A DNA stretch of 17,146 nt from CAZWZG01 sp964638245 (GCA_964638245.1 CAZWZG010000057.1:1-17146); one strand, 5' to 3'. Positions 7,485-14,517 are shown, counted from the first letter of the stretch. Notes: generated by a model not told the origin, from the letters alone. Numbers and translations: made by a program.

Positions 7485-8072
7485 ATAAACGTAATACGCG
7501 CCGGCGCCGCCATGCCGTTGATGGGCAGGCGTGATTTGCAGGACCATGTGCGCCATCCCACCTTGGCGCAACCAATCGGGCACCTGATGGCGCAAGGCAC
7601 CAAGCCGTTCAGGGATCGGACCGCCGCTGTCGCGGTCCTTGCCTTTGCCCGTGATGACAAGGATCAGGCGCAGGCCTTTTGCGTAGGACTGAGAGACAAA
7701 GCGGTTCAGCGCCGGATGCGCTTGAGCCAAAGTCATTCCGTGAAGGTCGATGCGCGCCTCAGGCGACTTTTTCCCGCGTTTGAGATTTTGGAACGCCTTT
7801 TTGTCCATCTGAACTGGCGCGCTCGATAGCTGATCGGCGATAGGCGGGGCGGTATCAAGATAACCCTTTTGACCAGTGGCCTTGGCCCCCACACGGAAAT
7901 ACTTCGGGCGCTCGGGAGCCGGGCGTGGCTTCTTTGGCGTAACCGATGCCTTGGGTTCGGGCTCGGCACGGTGCAGGAGCGTGCCTTTTTCCATCGGCGT
8001 GATGGTCGAGGCCGTCTTTTCCCACAAGGCCTTGTCGTCATCGCTTAGGCCGCGGCGGCCTTTTCGGGCCAC
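7467..8072 (-). CDS. Smr-domain (MutS2 C-terminal-like) protein
   Basis: This 201-residue protein has a charged, proline-rich N-terminal half of about 100 residues that looks disordered and a C-terminal Smr domain. The domain shows DLHGMTLAQA (Asp109-Gly112 region), LILVITGKGK (137-145) and HGGAGAYYVYLRR near the end, the standard Smr signatures. Smr domains are associated with nucleic-acid nicking, originally from MutS2, and in several proteins with RNA cleavage at stalled ribosomes; the role of this stand-alone form is not known. It starts at a GTG three bases after the mltA stop, so it probably depends on upstream translation. A downstream ATG (residue 27) is possible but would trim the N-terminus. 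The 3' end overlaps the MFS gene. Confidence 0.87.
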   Translation of the reverse strand: MARKGRRGLSDDDKALWEKTASTITPMEKGTLLHRAEPEPKASVTPKKPRPAPERPKYFRVGAKATGQKGYLDTAPPIADQLSSAPVQMDKKAFQNLKRGKKSPEARIDLHGMTLAQAHPALNRFVSQSYAKGLRLILVITGKGKDRDSGGPIPERLGALRHQVPDWLRQGGMAHMVLQITPAHQRHGGAGAYYVYLRRRR

Positions 8073-8075
8073 GGG

Positions 8076-9170
8076 TCAGTCCCCGGCCAGAGCTAGGGCA
8101 CGCTCGATTGGCAAAAGAACGATCATGCGCCCGCCGTCGCGAATGCGTCCCGCTTCGGCACCCGCTTCGTCTCCGGTGCCGTAGAAAATGTCAGCGCGTT
8201 GCGCGCCCTTGATCGCGGACCCCGTGTCTTGGGCAATCATCAGGCGCTGGATCGGATCACGGCCGGTTTTTTCAAGCCAGACAGGGGCACCTAAGGGCAC
8301 GATATCTGCATCAACGGCGATGCTGCGACCTGCGGTGATCGACCGGTTCATTGCACCAAGAGGGCCTTTGTCCGCTGGCACGCGGCTGACCTCCCGGAAG
8401 AACACATAGGACGGGTTGTGCCAAAGCAGCTCTCGGCCCGCTGCAGGATTCTGGCGCACCCAATTGCCGATCCGTGCCGCAGACACCTCATGCTGTTGCA
8501 TCCAGCCGCGGCGCACCATTTCGTTCCCAACGGATCGATAAGGATGTCCGTTCTTGCCGCCATAACCGACACGCATCGCCGATCCATCCGTCAGACGGAT
8601 CCGACCCGACCCTTGAATCTGAAGAAAAAATTTCTCGACCGGGTCCTTGAGCCAGACAAGCTCCAGACCGCGCCCGTTCAGCATCCCCGATTGCTCGATC
8701 TCTCCGCGCGAAAACCAGCGTTGGCCGGGCCGTACTTCGGGCGGCTTGCGATAAAGCGCATGGATGTAAGGGCCGCTTCGACGCAGTGATCCTTCGAGTT
8801 CCGGTTCATAGTAACCGGTGAAAAGGGGATCACCGCCGTCTTCTATCAAAACCGGACGAAAAAGGAGTTCAAAGAAGCCCCGCGCGTTTTCGGCATTGGC
8901 CGCATGGCCACAGACAGATTTCCACTCCGGCTCATCCATGTCGCCACATGTCGAGCGAAAAACGTCTAACGCGGCCTGATGATCATCAAAAGCCCAGCGA
9001 TCAAGTTGATCCCACGCCAGAATGCGCGCGCGGGTCTCAGCCACGGCGGGCATGCCAAGCAGCACAGCCGTTACAAAAGCAACGATCAGAGCCGAAAGGC
9101 GCCTTATTCTCCGGTTGCAACCAACTGCCAATTTGGATCGTCCGACCCCATGATGCGCGAGAATGTCCAA
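8076..9170 (-). CDS. mltA: MltA, membrane-bound lytic murein transglycosylase A family
   Basis: MltA cleaves peptidoglycan glycan strands to form 1,6-anhydro ends in the periplasm. With the TTG start at 9170 the product is 364 residues. Family motifs include TGYYEPELEGS, VGYGGKNGHPYRSVG, NPSYVFFREV and the 3D barrel segment MIAQDTGSAIKGAQRADIFYG, where Asp315 and Asp327 are candidates for the catalytic acid. A hydrophobic stretch (about 26-42) ends in AVA-E and reads as a cleavable signal peptide. There is no lipobox cysteine, unlike the E. coli lipoprotein. The start is uncertain: no ATG precedes the signal segment. TTG at 9170 follows AAAAGGA but overlaps the upstream Tim44-like gene by 67 bases; TTG at 9131 gives a shorter leader. 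Confidence 0.92.
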   Translation of the reverse strand: MDILAHHGVGRSKLAVGCNRRIRRLSALIVAFVTAVLLGMPAVAETRARILAWDQLDRWAFDDHQAALDVFRSTCGDMDEPEWKSVCGHAANAENARGFFELLFRPVLIEDGGDPLFTGYYEPELEGSLRRSGPYIHALYRKPPEVRPGQRWFSRGEIEQSGMLNGRGLELVWLKDPVEKFFLQIQGSGRIRLTDGSAMRVGYGGKNGHPYRSVGNEMVRRGWMQQHEVSAARIGNWVRQNPAAGRELLWHNPSYVFFREVSRVPADKGPLGAMNRSITAGRSIAVDADIVPLGAPVWLEKTGRDPIQRLMIAQDTGSAIKGAQRADIFYGTGDEAGAEAGRIRDGGRMIVLLPIERALALAGD

Positions 9171-9766
9171 ACATCCTTTTGACGTTTTATCGCGTTCGGG
9201 TCGCCTTCGACAATCTCTCCGGATGCATCGCGGACGGCAGATGTAATTTCGCCGACAAACCGGACGATAACATCGCCCTCTTTGGTCGCTTCATTGAATT
9301 CGGCACCATGTAGCGATACCTCGCGCACACCGATGAAGTTGGCTTCGACAGTCAAACCGCGTTCATTGCGGTCATCGATCACCGATTGCAGCGTCTCGGC
9401 CACGTCATCGGAAAGGAACCCGCGGACGTCGCTGAGGTCGCCGTTTTCAAAAGCCATCAGGATCATTTCATAAGCGCCGCGCGCACCCTGAAGGAAATCA
9501 CCAACGCCAAAGCTTGAGTCGGCCTTCTTCATGGCAATCAACGCTTTGGCCGCATCCGACCCTTCATCGACATGATCGATGATGTCGCGATCCGGTCCGC
9601 CTTCGATGACGTCAAAGTCCGGGCGGTTGCGCGCTGGCGAGGCGCCAGGCATGTCCGTGACGCGTGGCTTTTCGAACCCCTCGCGCGTGCCAAGCACGTT
9701 GCGCAAACGCAGGATTAGAAACACGGCGATCCCGGCAAGGACCAGCAACTGGATCAAAGAGTTCAT
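9104..9766 (-). CDS. Tim44-like domain protein, putative membrane-anchored adaptor
   Basis: A 220-residue protein with one N-terminal membrane segment (about residues 3-20, SLIQLLVLAGIAVFLILRL), a variable acidic linker, and a C-terminal alpha/beta domain of the Tim44/MRPL45 type (about 75-220). Typical stretches are FLQGARGAYEMILMAFENGD, LRGFLS-like DVRGFLSDDV, EVSLHGAEF, and DVWTFSRIMGSDDPNWQLVAT near the end. Tim44 in mitochondria tethers the import motor; bacterial relatives are thought to be adaptors at the inner membrane, but their job is unsettled. ATG 9766 is chosen over an upstream in-frame start at 9841 because AGAGG lies just before it and the membrane segment then begins at residue 3. 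It is the first gene of the Tim44-mltA-smr run and is divergent from fxsA. Confidence 0.87.
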   Translation of the reverse strand: MNSLIQLLVLAGIAVFLILRLRNVLGTREGFEKPRVTDMPGASPARNRPDFDVIEGGPDRDIIDHVDEGSDAAKALIAMKKADSSFGVGDFLQGARGAYEMILMAFENGDLSDVRGFLSDDVAETLQSVIDDRNERGLTVEANFIGVREVSLHGAEFNEATKEGDVIVRFVGEITSAVRDASGEIVEGDPNAIKRQKDVWTFSRIMGSDDPNWQLVATGE

Positions 9767-9868
9767 CTCGGCCTCTGTTGGTGGGGCGGTTACATTGCCC
9801 GTTCGAAAGCTTATGTAGGGTGTCGGGTGGGGTGAGTCCACTCTGGCTCCGGAGATGGTGAACGCACA
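9767..9868. promoter_or_regulatory. Divergent promoter region between the Tim44-like gene and fxsA
   Basis: This 102-base gap must hold the start signals for both directions. On the minus strand TGGACT followed 17 bases later by TACATA is a weak candidate promoter for the Tim44-like gene. I see no convincing -10/-35 pair for fxsA. No operator-like palindrome stands out. Confidence 0.35.
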
Positions 9869-10315
9869 ATGTGGCTGTTTTTCGCTTTTTTGCTGATCCC
9901 GCTGGTCGAGATCGCGCTTTTTATCAGCGTGGGCGGTGCGATCGGGCTGTGGCCGACGCTGTTAATCGTCGTCCTCACCGCGATTGCGGGCACGTATTTG
10001 GTGCGATCCCAAGGGCTTGGTGTACTGAATGACCTTCAAAACAGGATGAATCAGCTCTCTGACCCATCAGAACCCTTGATGCATGGGGCCATGATCCTGT
10101 TCGCCGGCGCTTTGCTGCTGACACCAGGGTTTTTTACGGATGCAGTCGGTTTGTCCTTGATGGTTCCGGGCGTTCGGGCGTGGCTTGCGGCACAATTACG
10201 CAGCCGCGTGAACGTGGTTCGACCCGCGCAACGCGACGACGGGATCATCGATGGCGAGTTTCACGAGGTGGATCCGCCTGCAAATGGCCGCCCATCGGGG
10301 TGGACTCGGGATTGA
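9869..10315 (+). CDS. fxsA: FxsA family membrane protein
   Basis: A 148-residue cytoplasmic-membrane protein of the FxsA family, named for relief of phage T7 exclusion by F plasmid when overproduced in E. coli; the normal function is unknown. Three hydrophobic segments are visible, about residues 2-20, 26-44 and 72-92. Conserved-looking patterns are LLIPLVEIALFI at the start, the glycine-rich SVGGAIGLWPTLLIVVLTAIAG, and ILFAGALLLTPGFFTDAVG. A polar C-terminal tail contains DGIIDGEFHEV, a common FxsA ending. The ATG at 9869 is the natural start; the ribosome site is weak, with GGAG 15 bases upstream. secB follows 53 bases later on the same strand, probably in one transcript. Confidence 0.92.
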   Translation: MWLFFAFLLIPLVEIALFISVGGAIGLWPTLLIVVLTAIAGTYLVRSQGLGVLNDLQNRMNQLSDPSEPLMHGAMILFAGALLLTPGFFTDAVGLSLMVPGVRAWLAAQLRSRVNVVRPAQRDDGIIDGEFHEVDPPANGRPSGWTRD

Positions 10316-10368
10316 GAGCCTGAGCCGCCTCTGTTAAGCCACCGCCAAACCAATTCTGGGAGCTATTG

Positions 10369-10872
10369 ATGGCCGAAAATGAAGCCGCAGCCGGTGCTGC
10401 AACCCCTGTTCTGCCCAAGATGAAGATTCTGGGTCAGTACATTCGCGACATGTCCTTCGAAAATATATTGGCGCAAAAGCCGATCGAAGGTGAGGTTCAG
10501 CCGGATGTGCAAGTGCAGGTGGGCTTGGACGCCAAGAAACGTCCGACCGACAAGCAATACGAAGTGACGACGAAGTTCACGATCAACTCGACCAACAAGT
10601 CGGGTGGTCAGACGATCTATTCGCTGGAAATCGAATACGCCGGCGTTTTCGAAATCGACAATATCCAGGAAGAGCAGCTGCATCCGTTCCTGATGATCGA
10701 ATGCCCGCGGATGATCTTCCCGTTTGTGCGCCGCATCGTAAGCGATGTGACGCGGGACGGTGGTTTTCCGCCGCTGGCCTTGGACAACATCGACTTTATC
10801 GCGCTGTACCGTCAGAACCTGGCCCAGCGTCAGGCGGCGCAACAGCAGGCCGAAACGGCCAAGCCTAACTAA
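10369..10872 (+). CDS. secB: SecB, protein-export chaperone
   Basis: SecB is a cytoplasmic homotetrameric chaperone that keeps pre-proteins unfolded and passes them to SecA. The 167-residue protein carries the family core: MKILGQYIRDMSFEN near the start, an EIEYAGVFEI strand, and the diagnostic ECPRMIFPFVRRIVSDVTRDGGFPPL followed by the short segment leading into FIALYRQNLAQR. The C-terminal tail is rich in Gln and Ala. A TTG immediately before the ATG is in frame, but GGGAG (10358-10362) is better spaced for ATG 10369. The last eight bases overlap the convergent dnaQ gene, with no space for a separate terminator between them. Confidence 0.97.
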   Translation: MAENEAAAGAATPVLPKMKILGQYIRDMSFENILAQKPIEGEVQPDVQVQVGLDAKKRPTDKQYEVTTKFTINSTNKSGGQTIYSLEIEYAGVFEIDNIQEEQLHPFLMIECPRMIFPFVRRIVSDVTRDGGFPPLALDNIDFIALYRQNLAQRQAAQQQAETAKPN

Positions 10873-11554
10873 AGCGGCTCCAAAGAGCGTCTTCGCCCAG
10901 TTTCTGGACGAAGGCGCTGTGAGCCTCGCGTTCTTCGTCGGAAATGCGTGGCGGCAAAGGTGTGGCGCGCGCCGCACGTGGCCCTGACGTGGTCGTGGTT
11001 CCAGCGCTTTGCGTGATGGTTGTGGCAAGACCGAAATCGGGTTGGCGACCACCGATTAGCTCAAGGTACACTTCAGCCAGGATTTCACTATCCAAGAGCG
11101 CGCCGTGAAGGGTTCGTGCGGAATTGTCGATGCGAAATCGACGACAAAGGGCGTCCAGCGAGGCCGGTGAACCGGGGAATTTCTTGCGTGCCATCGTGAC
11201 CGTGTCGATCGCGCGATCCATCGGCAAAGCGGGTCTGCCGACCCACCCGAGCTCGGCATTCAAAAACTTCATGTCGAAGGACGCGTTGTGGATCACCAAT
11301 TTCGCGTCGCCGATAAAATCCAGGAAATCCTGCGCGACCTCCTTGAAGACGGGTTTATCGGCCAAAAATTCATCACCAAGGCCGTGCACCGCGAACGCGT
11401 CCTCAGGCATCGAACGCTCGGGGTTGATATACTGGTGATAGTGGCGGCCCGTGGCCAGATGGCCTTGAAGCTCAACGGCTCCAATCTCGACAATGCGGTC
11501 CCCGGTTTGTGGATCAAAGCCCGTGGTTTCGGTATCAAGTACGATTTCGCGCAT
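10865..11554 (-). CDS. dnaQ: DNA polymerase III epsilon subunit, 3'-5' proofreading exonuclease
   Basis: Epsilon removes mispaired bases during replication as part of the polymerase III core. The 229-residue protein shows all three exonuclease motifs of the DEDDh class: DTETTG (Asp7, Glu9), HNASFDMKFL (Asp94), and HGALLDSEILAEVY (His150, Asp155). After the catalytic domain, QPDFGL (171-176) sits where E. coli epsilon has its beta-clamp-binding peptide, so it is a probable clamp contact. A low-complexity Thr/Pro/Ala linker follows, and the end (about 204-229) should bind the alpha subunit. It is the last gene of the maf-aroE-coaE-dnaQ operon; its start overlaps the end of coaE by 20 bases, which suggests translational coupling. 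Confidence 0.96.
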   Translation of the reverse strand: MREIVLDTETTGFDPQTGDRIVEIGAVELQGHLATGRHYHQYINPERSMPEDAFAVHGLGDEFLADKPVFKEVAQDFLDFIGDAKLVIHNASFDMKFLNAELGWVGRPALPMDRAIDTVTMARKKFPGSPASLDALCRRFRIDNSARTLHGALLDSEILAEVYLELIGGRQPDFGLATTITQSAGTTTTSGPRAARATPLPPRISDEEREAHSAFVQKLGEDALWSRFS

Positions 11555-12143
11555 CGATGTCCTGCCTCAGTTTCTTGAGCAAAGACTCGACCGCCGCGCG
11601 CGTGGCGTCAAGGGAGATCGTCTCGATGACTGTGTCGGCTCGTTTGCGTTTTTCTGTGTCAGGCACCTGTTTAGCCAGGATCAATTCAAACCGATCCGGC
11701 GTCATGTTCGCGCGGGCCAGAACCCGCTCACGTTGGAATTCTGGTGGAGCTGACACCACCACAATGTGATCGACCGTTTCTTCTGCTCCGATTTCGAAGA
11801 GCAGCGGAATATCCAGAAGGGCTATGTCTGCTGTGCACCTGTCGATGAACGCCTGACGGTGCTGCGCGACGAGCGGGTGGATCACGGTTTCGATCTTTGA
11901 CAACGCGTTTTTGTCGCGAGAAATGATCTCGCGTAGCGCTTCACGGTCGACTCCGTTCTCGTTTGTGGCCTCAGGAAAAAGAGCCGCGATTGCCTGTGTT
12001 CCAGCAGCGCCAGCAGAATAAAGATCAGCAACAGCCGCATCCGCGTCCCAGACCGGAACACCCATGTCTGCAAACATTTTTGCCGTGGTCGATTTGCCCA
12101 TTCCAATGGACCCGGTCAGACCAACAAGGAACGGCCGTGTCAT
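11535..12143 (-). CDS. coaE: Dephospho-CoA kinase
   Basis: CoaE phosphorylates dephospho-CoA on its ribose 3' hydroxyl with ATP, the last step of coenzyme A synthesis. The 202-residue protein begins with the P-loop GLTGSIGMGKST (Gly11-Thr19), followed by VWDADAAVADLY, which supplies the catalytic acid, then VIHPLV, the lid-side LLFEIGAEETVDHIVVVSAP, and ERVLARANMTPDRFELILAKQ before the adenine-binding end. Length and motif order are those of the normal family. Its ATG overlaps the aroE stop as ATGA, and its 3' end overlaps dnaQ, so these genes are tightly packed in one operon. Confidence 0.97.
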   Translation of the reverse strand: MTRPFLVGLTGSIGMGKSTTAKMFADMGVPVWDADAAVADLYSAGAAGTQAIAALFPEATNENGVDREALREIISRDKNALSKIETVIHPLVAQHRQAFIDRCTADIALLDIPLLFEIGAEETVDHIVVVSAPPEFQRERVLARANMTPDRFELILAKQVPDTEKRKRADTVIETISLDATRAAVESLLKKLRQDIDARNRT

Positions 12144-12973
12144 GCGTCCAGGACGATGTTGCGAAGAGCGTCATCGACCTCGGGTCGCTTGCCGAACCAA
12201 CGCTCGAACCCGGGAACGGCTTGGTGCAGAAGCATACCCAACCCGTCGACCGTCAAACAGCCGCGGTCCTCTGCCATCTGAAGGAGCTTGGTCTTGAGCG
12301 GCGTATAGACGATGTCGGTCACAAGGGTTGATGGCGCGAGGGCATCCATCGGCACCCGAAACTCACCCTTGCCATCCATCCCCAATGACGATGCGTTCAC
12401 GACCGTTGCCGCGCCGTCCACCATATTCCCGGCCTGAACCCAATCGACGACGGTAATCTTGTTGCCAAATTCGTTTCGGAGCGCTTCAGCGCGGCTTCGC
12501 GTTCGGTTTGAAAGGCGAATTTCGGGAACGCCAACTTCGAGCAGGCTGACCAGAATGGCCCGCGCCGCGCCGCCCGCGCCGAAGACTGCCGCGGGACCAG
12601 ACGCAGGCGCCCAAGAGGGCTGTGTTTGACGGATGTTTTCGATGAAACCATAGCCGTCGGTGTTATCCGCATGAACCTTTCCGTCCTTGCGAAAGATCAG
12701 CGTATTGGCAGCCCCAATCAGGGCGGCTCGATCTGTGACCAGGTCAGCAATGGAAAGGATCCGCTCCTTATGAGGGATGGTGACGTTAACGCCCACAAAA
12801 CCCATTTTCGGCAACATTCGGATCGCGTCATCCAGATCGTCCGTGGCGATGTCCAGCGGAACGTAATGCCCTGAAAGCCCATATTTTTTCAGCCAGTAAC
12901 GATGAAGCCTTGGGGATTTGGAATGGGCGATGGGCGATCCGATCACGCCAGCCAAGGGAATTTTGTCGACCAT
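12140..12973 (-). CDS. aroE: Shikimate dehydrogenase (NADP+)
   Basis: AroE reduces 3-dehydroshikimate to shikimate with NADPH, the fourth step toward chorismate and aromatic amino acids. The 277-residue protein has the substrate-binding GSPIAHSKSPRLH (Ser18, Ser20), NVTIPHK with catalytic Lys69, AANT (Asn90) and NTDGYGF with catalytic Asp106. The nucleotide-binding half shows FGAGGAARAIL, LSNRTRSRAEAL with the NADP-selecting NRTR, VVNASSLGM, DIVYTPLKTKLL and GLGMLLHQA. Nothing required is missing. It begins two bases after the maf stop and its stop overlaps coaE. Confidence 0.97.
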   Translation of the reverse strand: MVDKIPLAGVIGSPIAHSKSPRLHRYWLKKYGLSGHYVPLDIATDDLDDAIRMLPKMGFVGVNVTIPHKERILSIADLVTDRAALIGAANTLIFRKDGKVHADNTDGYGFIENIRQTQPSWAPASGPAAVFGAGGAARAILVSLLEVGVPEIRLSNRTRSRAEALRNEFGNKITVVDWVQAGNMVDGAATVVNASSLGMDGKGEFRVPMDALAPSTLVTDIVYTPLKTKLLQMAEDRGCLTVDGLGMLLHQAVPGFERWFGKRPEVDDALRNIVLDA

Positions 12974-12975
12974 TT

Positions 12976-13569
12976 TCAGATCACGCCCCGAATTCGCAGG
13001 AACGACAGGAGCGGCAAGAGCGGCAGGCCCTGAATGGTGAACATATCTCCGTCGACCCGTTCAAACAGCTGCACCCCTCGCCCTTCCAAATGATAGCACC
13101 CGACTGAGGCCGACACGTCCGGCCATGTCTTGTCGAGATAGGCCTCGATGTCCGTTGAGGTCAACGGTCGCATCGTCAGATGCGCGACGCCAATGTGGCG
13201 CCAAACCGGCTTGAGATCCTCGTAGATCACCAGCGCTGAAAACAGACTGTGCTTTTTCCCGGAAAGAGCCGCGAGATGCTGAGCGGCTTCTTCGCAACTG
13301 GTCGCTTTGGCGAAGATGCGCCCCTCGAGACTGAGGATCTGATCGCACCCCAGAACAAAGCCTTGTTCCACGCGACCGGCCGCCTTTTGCGCTTTCGCCT
13401 CTGCAAGGACATCCGCAATGTCTCGCGGTGGTGCGCCATCGGCTTGAAGGGAGAGACGCAGCGTGTCTTCGTCCACGCGGACGGGCAATTGGTCGAATGA
13501 CAGTCCGGCATCGCGCAACAGACGCGCGCGCGTCGACGAACCAGATGCGAGGGTGAGTGGCGAGGTCAT
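12976..13569 (-). CDS. maf: Maf-family nucleoside triphosphate pyrophosphatase
   Basis: Maf proteins hydrolyse non-canonical or modified nucleoside triphosphates to monophosphates, a nucleotide-pool cleaning activity. With the ATG at 13569 the product is 197 residues. It starts LTLASGSSTRARLLRDAGL, has GCDQIL with the probable catalytic acid Asp76, SGKKHSLFSALVI, and the family ending VGCYHLEGRGVQLFERVDGD before GLPLLPLL. The GCDQ core suggests the YceF-like side of the family, so the substrate may not be dTTP/UTP; this is inference. An upstream in-frame ATG at 13605 would add 12 residues without family likeness. It is the first gene of its operon and the nearest gene on this side of the probable oriC. 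Confidence 0.93.
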   Translation of the reverse strand: MTSPLTLASGSSTRARLLRDAGLSFDQLPVRVDEDTLRLSLQADGAPPRDIADVLAEAKAQKAAGRVEQGFVLGCDQILSLEGRIFAKATSCEEAAQHLAALSGKKHSLFSALVIYEDLKPVWRHIGVAHLTMRPLTSTDIEAYLDKTWPDVSASVGCYHLEGRGVQLFERVDGDMFTIQGLPLLPLLSFLRIRGVI

Positions 13570-13853
13570 GGGGACAGCCCTGTGGATGCTTGCTGTGTGT
13601 CGCATTGCATGGATTGGGGATCAAAGGGTTTTGGCGGGGTAGGCCCGAATTCTCACCTTAGCTCGCTTTTTTTTGGAGGTTTGCATCCACGGTGGAAAAG
13701 ACGAAATGGCGGATTGGGATGACTTGGCCGACAGAACCCCTGATCAGTTTACCAACCAAGAAGAAAGTTCGTAAGTGACTGATTTTATGAATATATTTTT
13801 CTTCTAGCAAGCGACCCAAAAACGCAGTGAGCCTAGCAAAACGACCGCTTTGG

Positions 13854-13862
13854 TGTGGATAT
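13854..13862 (-). promoter_or_regulatory. DnaA box 1 (8 of 9)
   Basis: TGTGGATAT; the reverse complement ATATCCACA differs from TTATCCACA at one position. It faces opposite to the two boxes 18 bases away. Confidence 0.7.
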
Positions 13863-13879
13863 GTCTGGGGACCTTAATT

Positions 13880-13888
13880 TAATCCACA
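13880..13888 (+). promoter_or_regulatory. DnaA box 2 (8 of 9)
   Basis: TAATCCACA, one mismatch from TTATCCACA, directly abutting box 3. Confidence 0.7.
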
Positions 13889-13897
13889 TCATCCACA
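13889..13897 (+). promoter_or_regulatory. DnaA box 3 (8 of 9)
   Basis: TCATCCACA, one mismatch from consensus. It is in direct tandem with box 2, with no spacer, and 13 bases from the AT-rich run. Confidence 0.7.
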
Positions 13898-13910
13898 GGC
13901 CCTACAACAA

Positions 13911-13947
13911 GTAAAACCTTTTCTTTTATATATTTATTAATGATTAA
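13911..13947. other. AT-rich run, probable DNA-unwinding element
   Basis: 32 of 37 bases are A or T, including TTTTATATATTTATTAA, beside the tandem DnaA boxes. It also serves as the immediate upstream region of hemJ, so unwinding and hemJ transcription may share DNA. Confidence 0.6.
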
Positions 13948-13954
13948 GGGGGCC

Positions 13955-14398
13955 ATGGTCGCCACGTTGTACCCTTGGATCAAAGCGCTTCACATCATTT
14001 CGGTGATCGCGTGGATGGCAGGCTTGTTCTATCTGCCCCGACTGTATGTCTACCACGCAGAACAAGTTGAAAAAGGATCAAAGACCGACGAGATGTTCCA
14101 GACGATGGAGCGTCGGCTGATCCGGGCAATCATGAATCCGGCGATGATTGCGACCTGGGCGTTTGGGCTTTGGCTTGCGATCGTACCAGGAGTTATCGAT
14201 TGGACTGCAATTTGGCCCTATGCCAAGGCGGTTTCGATCCTCGGGATGACCTGGTTTCATCATTGGTGCTCTGTTACGCGCAAAGGGATCCTTGCGGGTG
14301 AACCCATGAAGCCGGGACGCCATTATCGGATCATGAACGAGGTTCCGACGCTTCTTTTGATCGTGATCGTGATTTCCGTCGTTGTCCGCCCTTTCTGA
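13955..14398 (+). CDS. hemJ: HemJ-type protoporphyrinogen IX oxidase
   Basis: HemJ is a heme-containing inner-membrane enzyme that oxidises protoporphyrinogen IX to protoporphyrin IX in heme and bacteriochlorophyll synthesis; it replaces HemG/HemY in many alphaproteobacteria. The 147-residue protein has four hydrophobic segments and the family patterns PWIKALHIISVIAWMAGLFYLPRLYVYH (His13, His34; abbreviated by its ends PWIKALH and YLPRLYVYH), GMTWFHHW and KPGRHYRIMNEVPT, ending VVRPF. An in-frame ATG at 13940 would add MIKGA, but the ATG at 13955 is closer to family N-termini and follows AAGGGGG at 13946-13952. It is the first gene on this side of the probable oriC; hemE, often found here in relatives, is not in the window. 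Confidence 0.9.
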   Translation: MVATLYPWIKALHIISVIAWMAGLFYLPRLYVYHAEQVEKGSKTDEMFQTMERRLIRAIMNPAMIATWAFGLWLAIVPGVIDWTAIWPYAKAVSILGMTWFHHWCSVTRKGILAGEPMKPGRHYRIMNEVPTLLLIVIVISVVVRPF

Positions 14399-14404
14399 GA
14401 AAGA

Positions 14405-14433
14405 TTGACTCAAGCGATCTGGCTGACTATCTG
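14405..14433 (+). promoter_or_regulatory. Possible promoter for rho
   Basis: TTGACT (14405-14410), seven bases after the hemJ stop, lies 17 bases from TATCTG (14428-14433). The -35 is good and the -10 weak. Transcription from here would give a leader of about 80 bases carrying the two hairpins noted below. Confidence 0.35.
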
Positions 14434-14442
14434 ACACCCGTC

Positions 14443-14499
14443 CCGCAGTCCTGCGGTGACGTCTGCCTTGCACAAATTTGATCGACCCGTGTTAACGGG
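14443..14499 (+). promoter_or_regulatory. Structured rho leader: two hairpins
   Basis: CCGCAGTCCTGCGG (14443-14456) folds into a five-pair stem with a four-base loop. CCCGTGTTAACGGG (14486-14499) forms a second five-pair stem with loop GTTA, 18 bases before the rho start. Neither is followed directly by a U-tract, although a six-T run separates the ribosome site AGGA from the ATG. rho is known to be autoregulated in other bacteria, so a control role is plausible but unproven. Confidence 0.4.
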
Positions 14500-14517
14500 C
14501 GCAGCAGGATTTTTTCC

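Larger units (their letters stand above)
13570..13954. other. Probable chromosomal replication origin (oriC) between maf and hemJ
   Basis: This 385-base gene-free gap contains five copies of the DnaA-box core ATCCAC/GTGGAT. Three boxes match eight of nine consensus bases and cluster at 13854-13897. Next to them is the AT-rich run 13911-13947 (32 of 37 bases A or T), a good DNA-unwinding element. Another AT-rich run lies at 13782-13806. The flanks, maf-aroE-coaE-dnaQ on one side and hemJ-rho-mnmE-mnmG on the other, match known alphaproteobacterial origins such as that of Caulobacter. I found no GANTC site inside. The region must also hold the outward promoters for maf and hemJ; no clear pair is visible. 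Confidence 0.78.

Noticed and set aside
13581..13589. TGTGGATGC near the maf start as a further DnaA box
   Set aside because: Only seven of nine bases match; kept as supporting context, not as a box.
13650..13674. T-run after TTAGCTCGC as a terminator
   Set aside because: No convincing stem precedes the T-run, and no gene on the plus strand ends there.
13683..13691. GCATCCACG as a DnaA box
   Set aside because: Matches only the central core; too weak to call.
13706..13774. 22-codon ATG frame (MADWDD...) in the maf-hemJ gap
   Set aside because: It lacks a proper ribosome site, has no recognisable domain and lies in the probable origin; a second short frame overlaps it. Either could be chance.
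13692..13778. 28-codon GTG frame rich in lysine, preceded by GGAGG at 13675-13679
   Set aside because: The ribosome site is 12 bases away and the frame overlaps the 22-codon one; nothing supports a protein.
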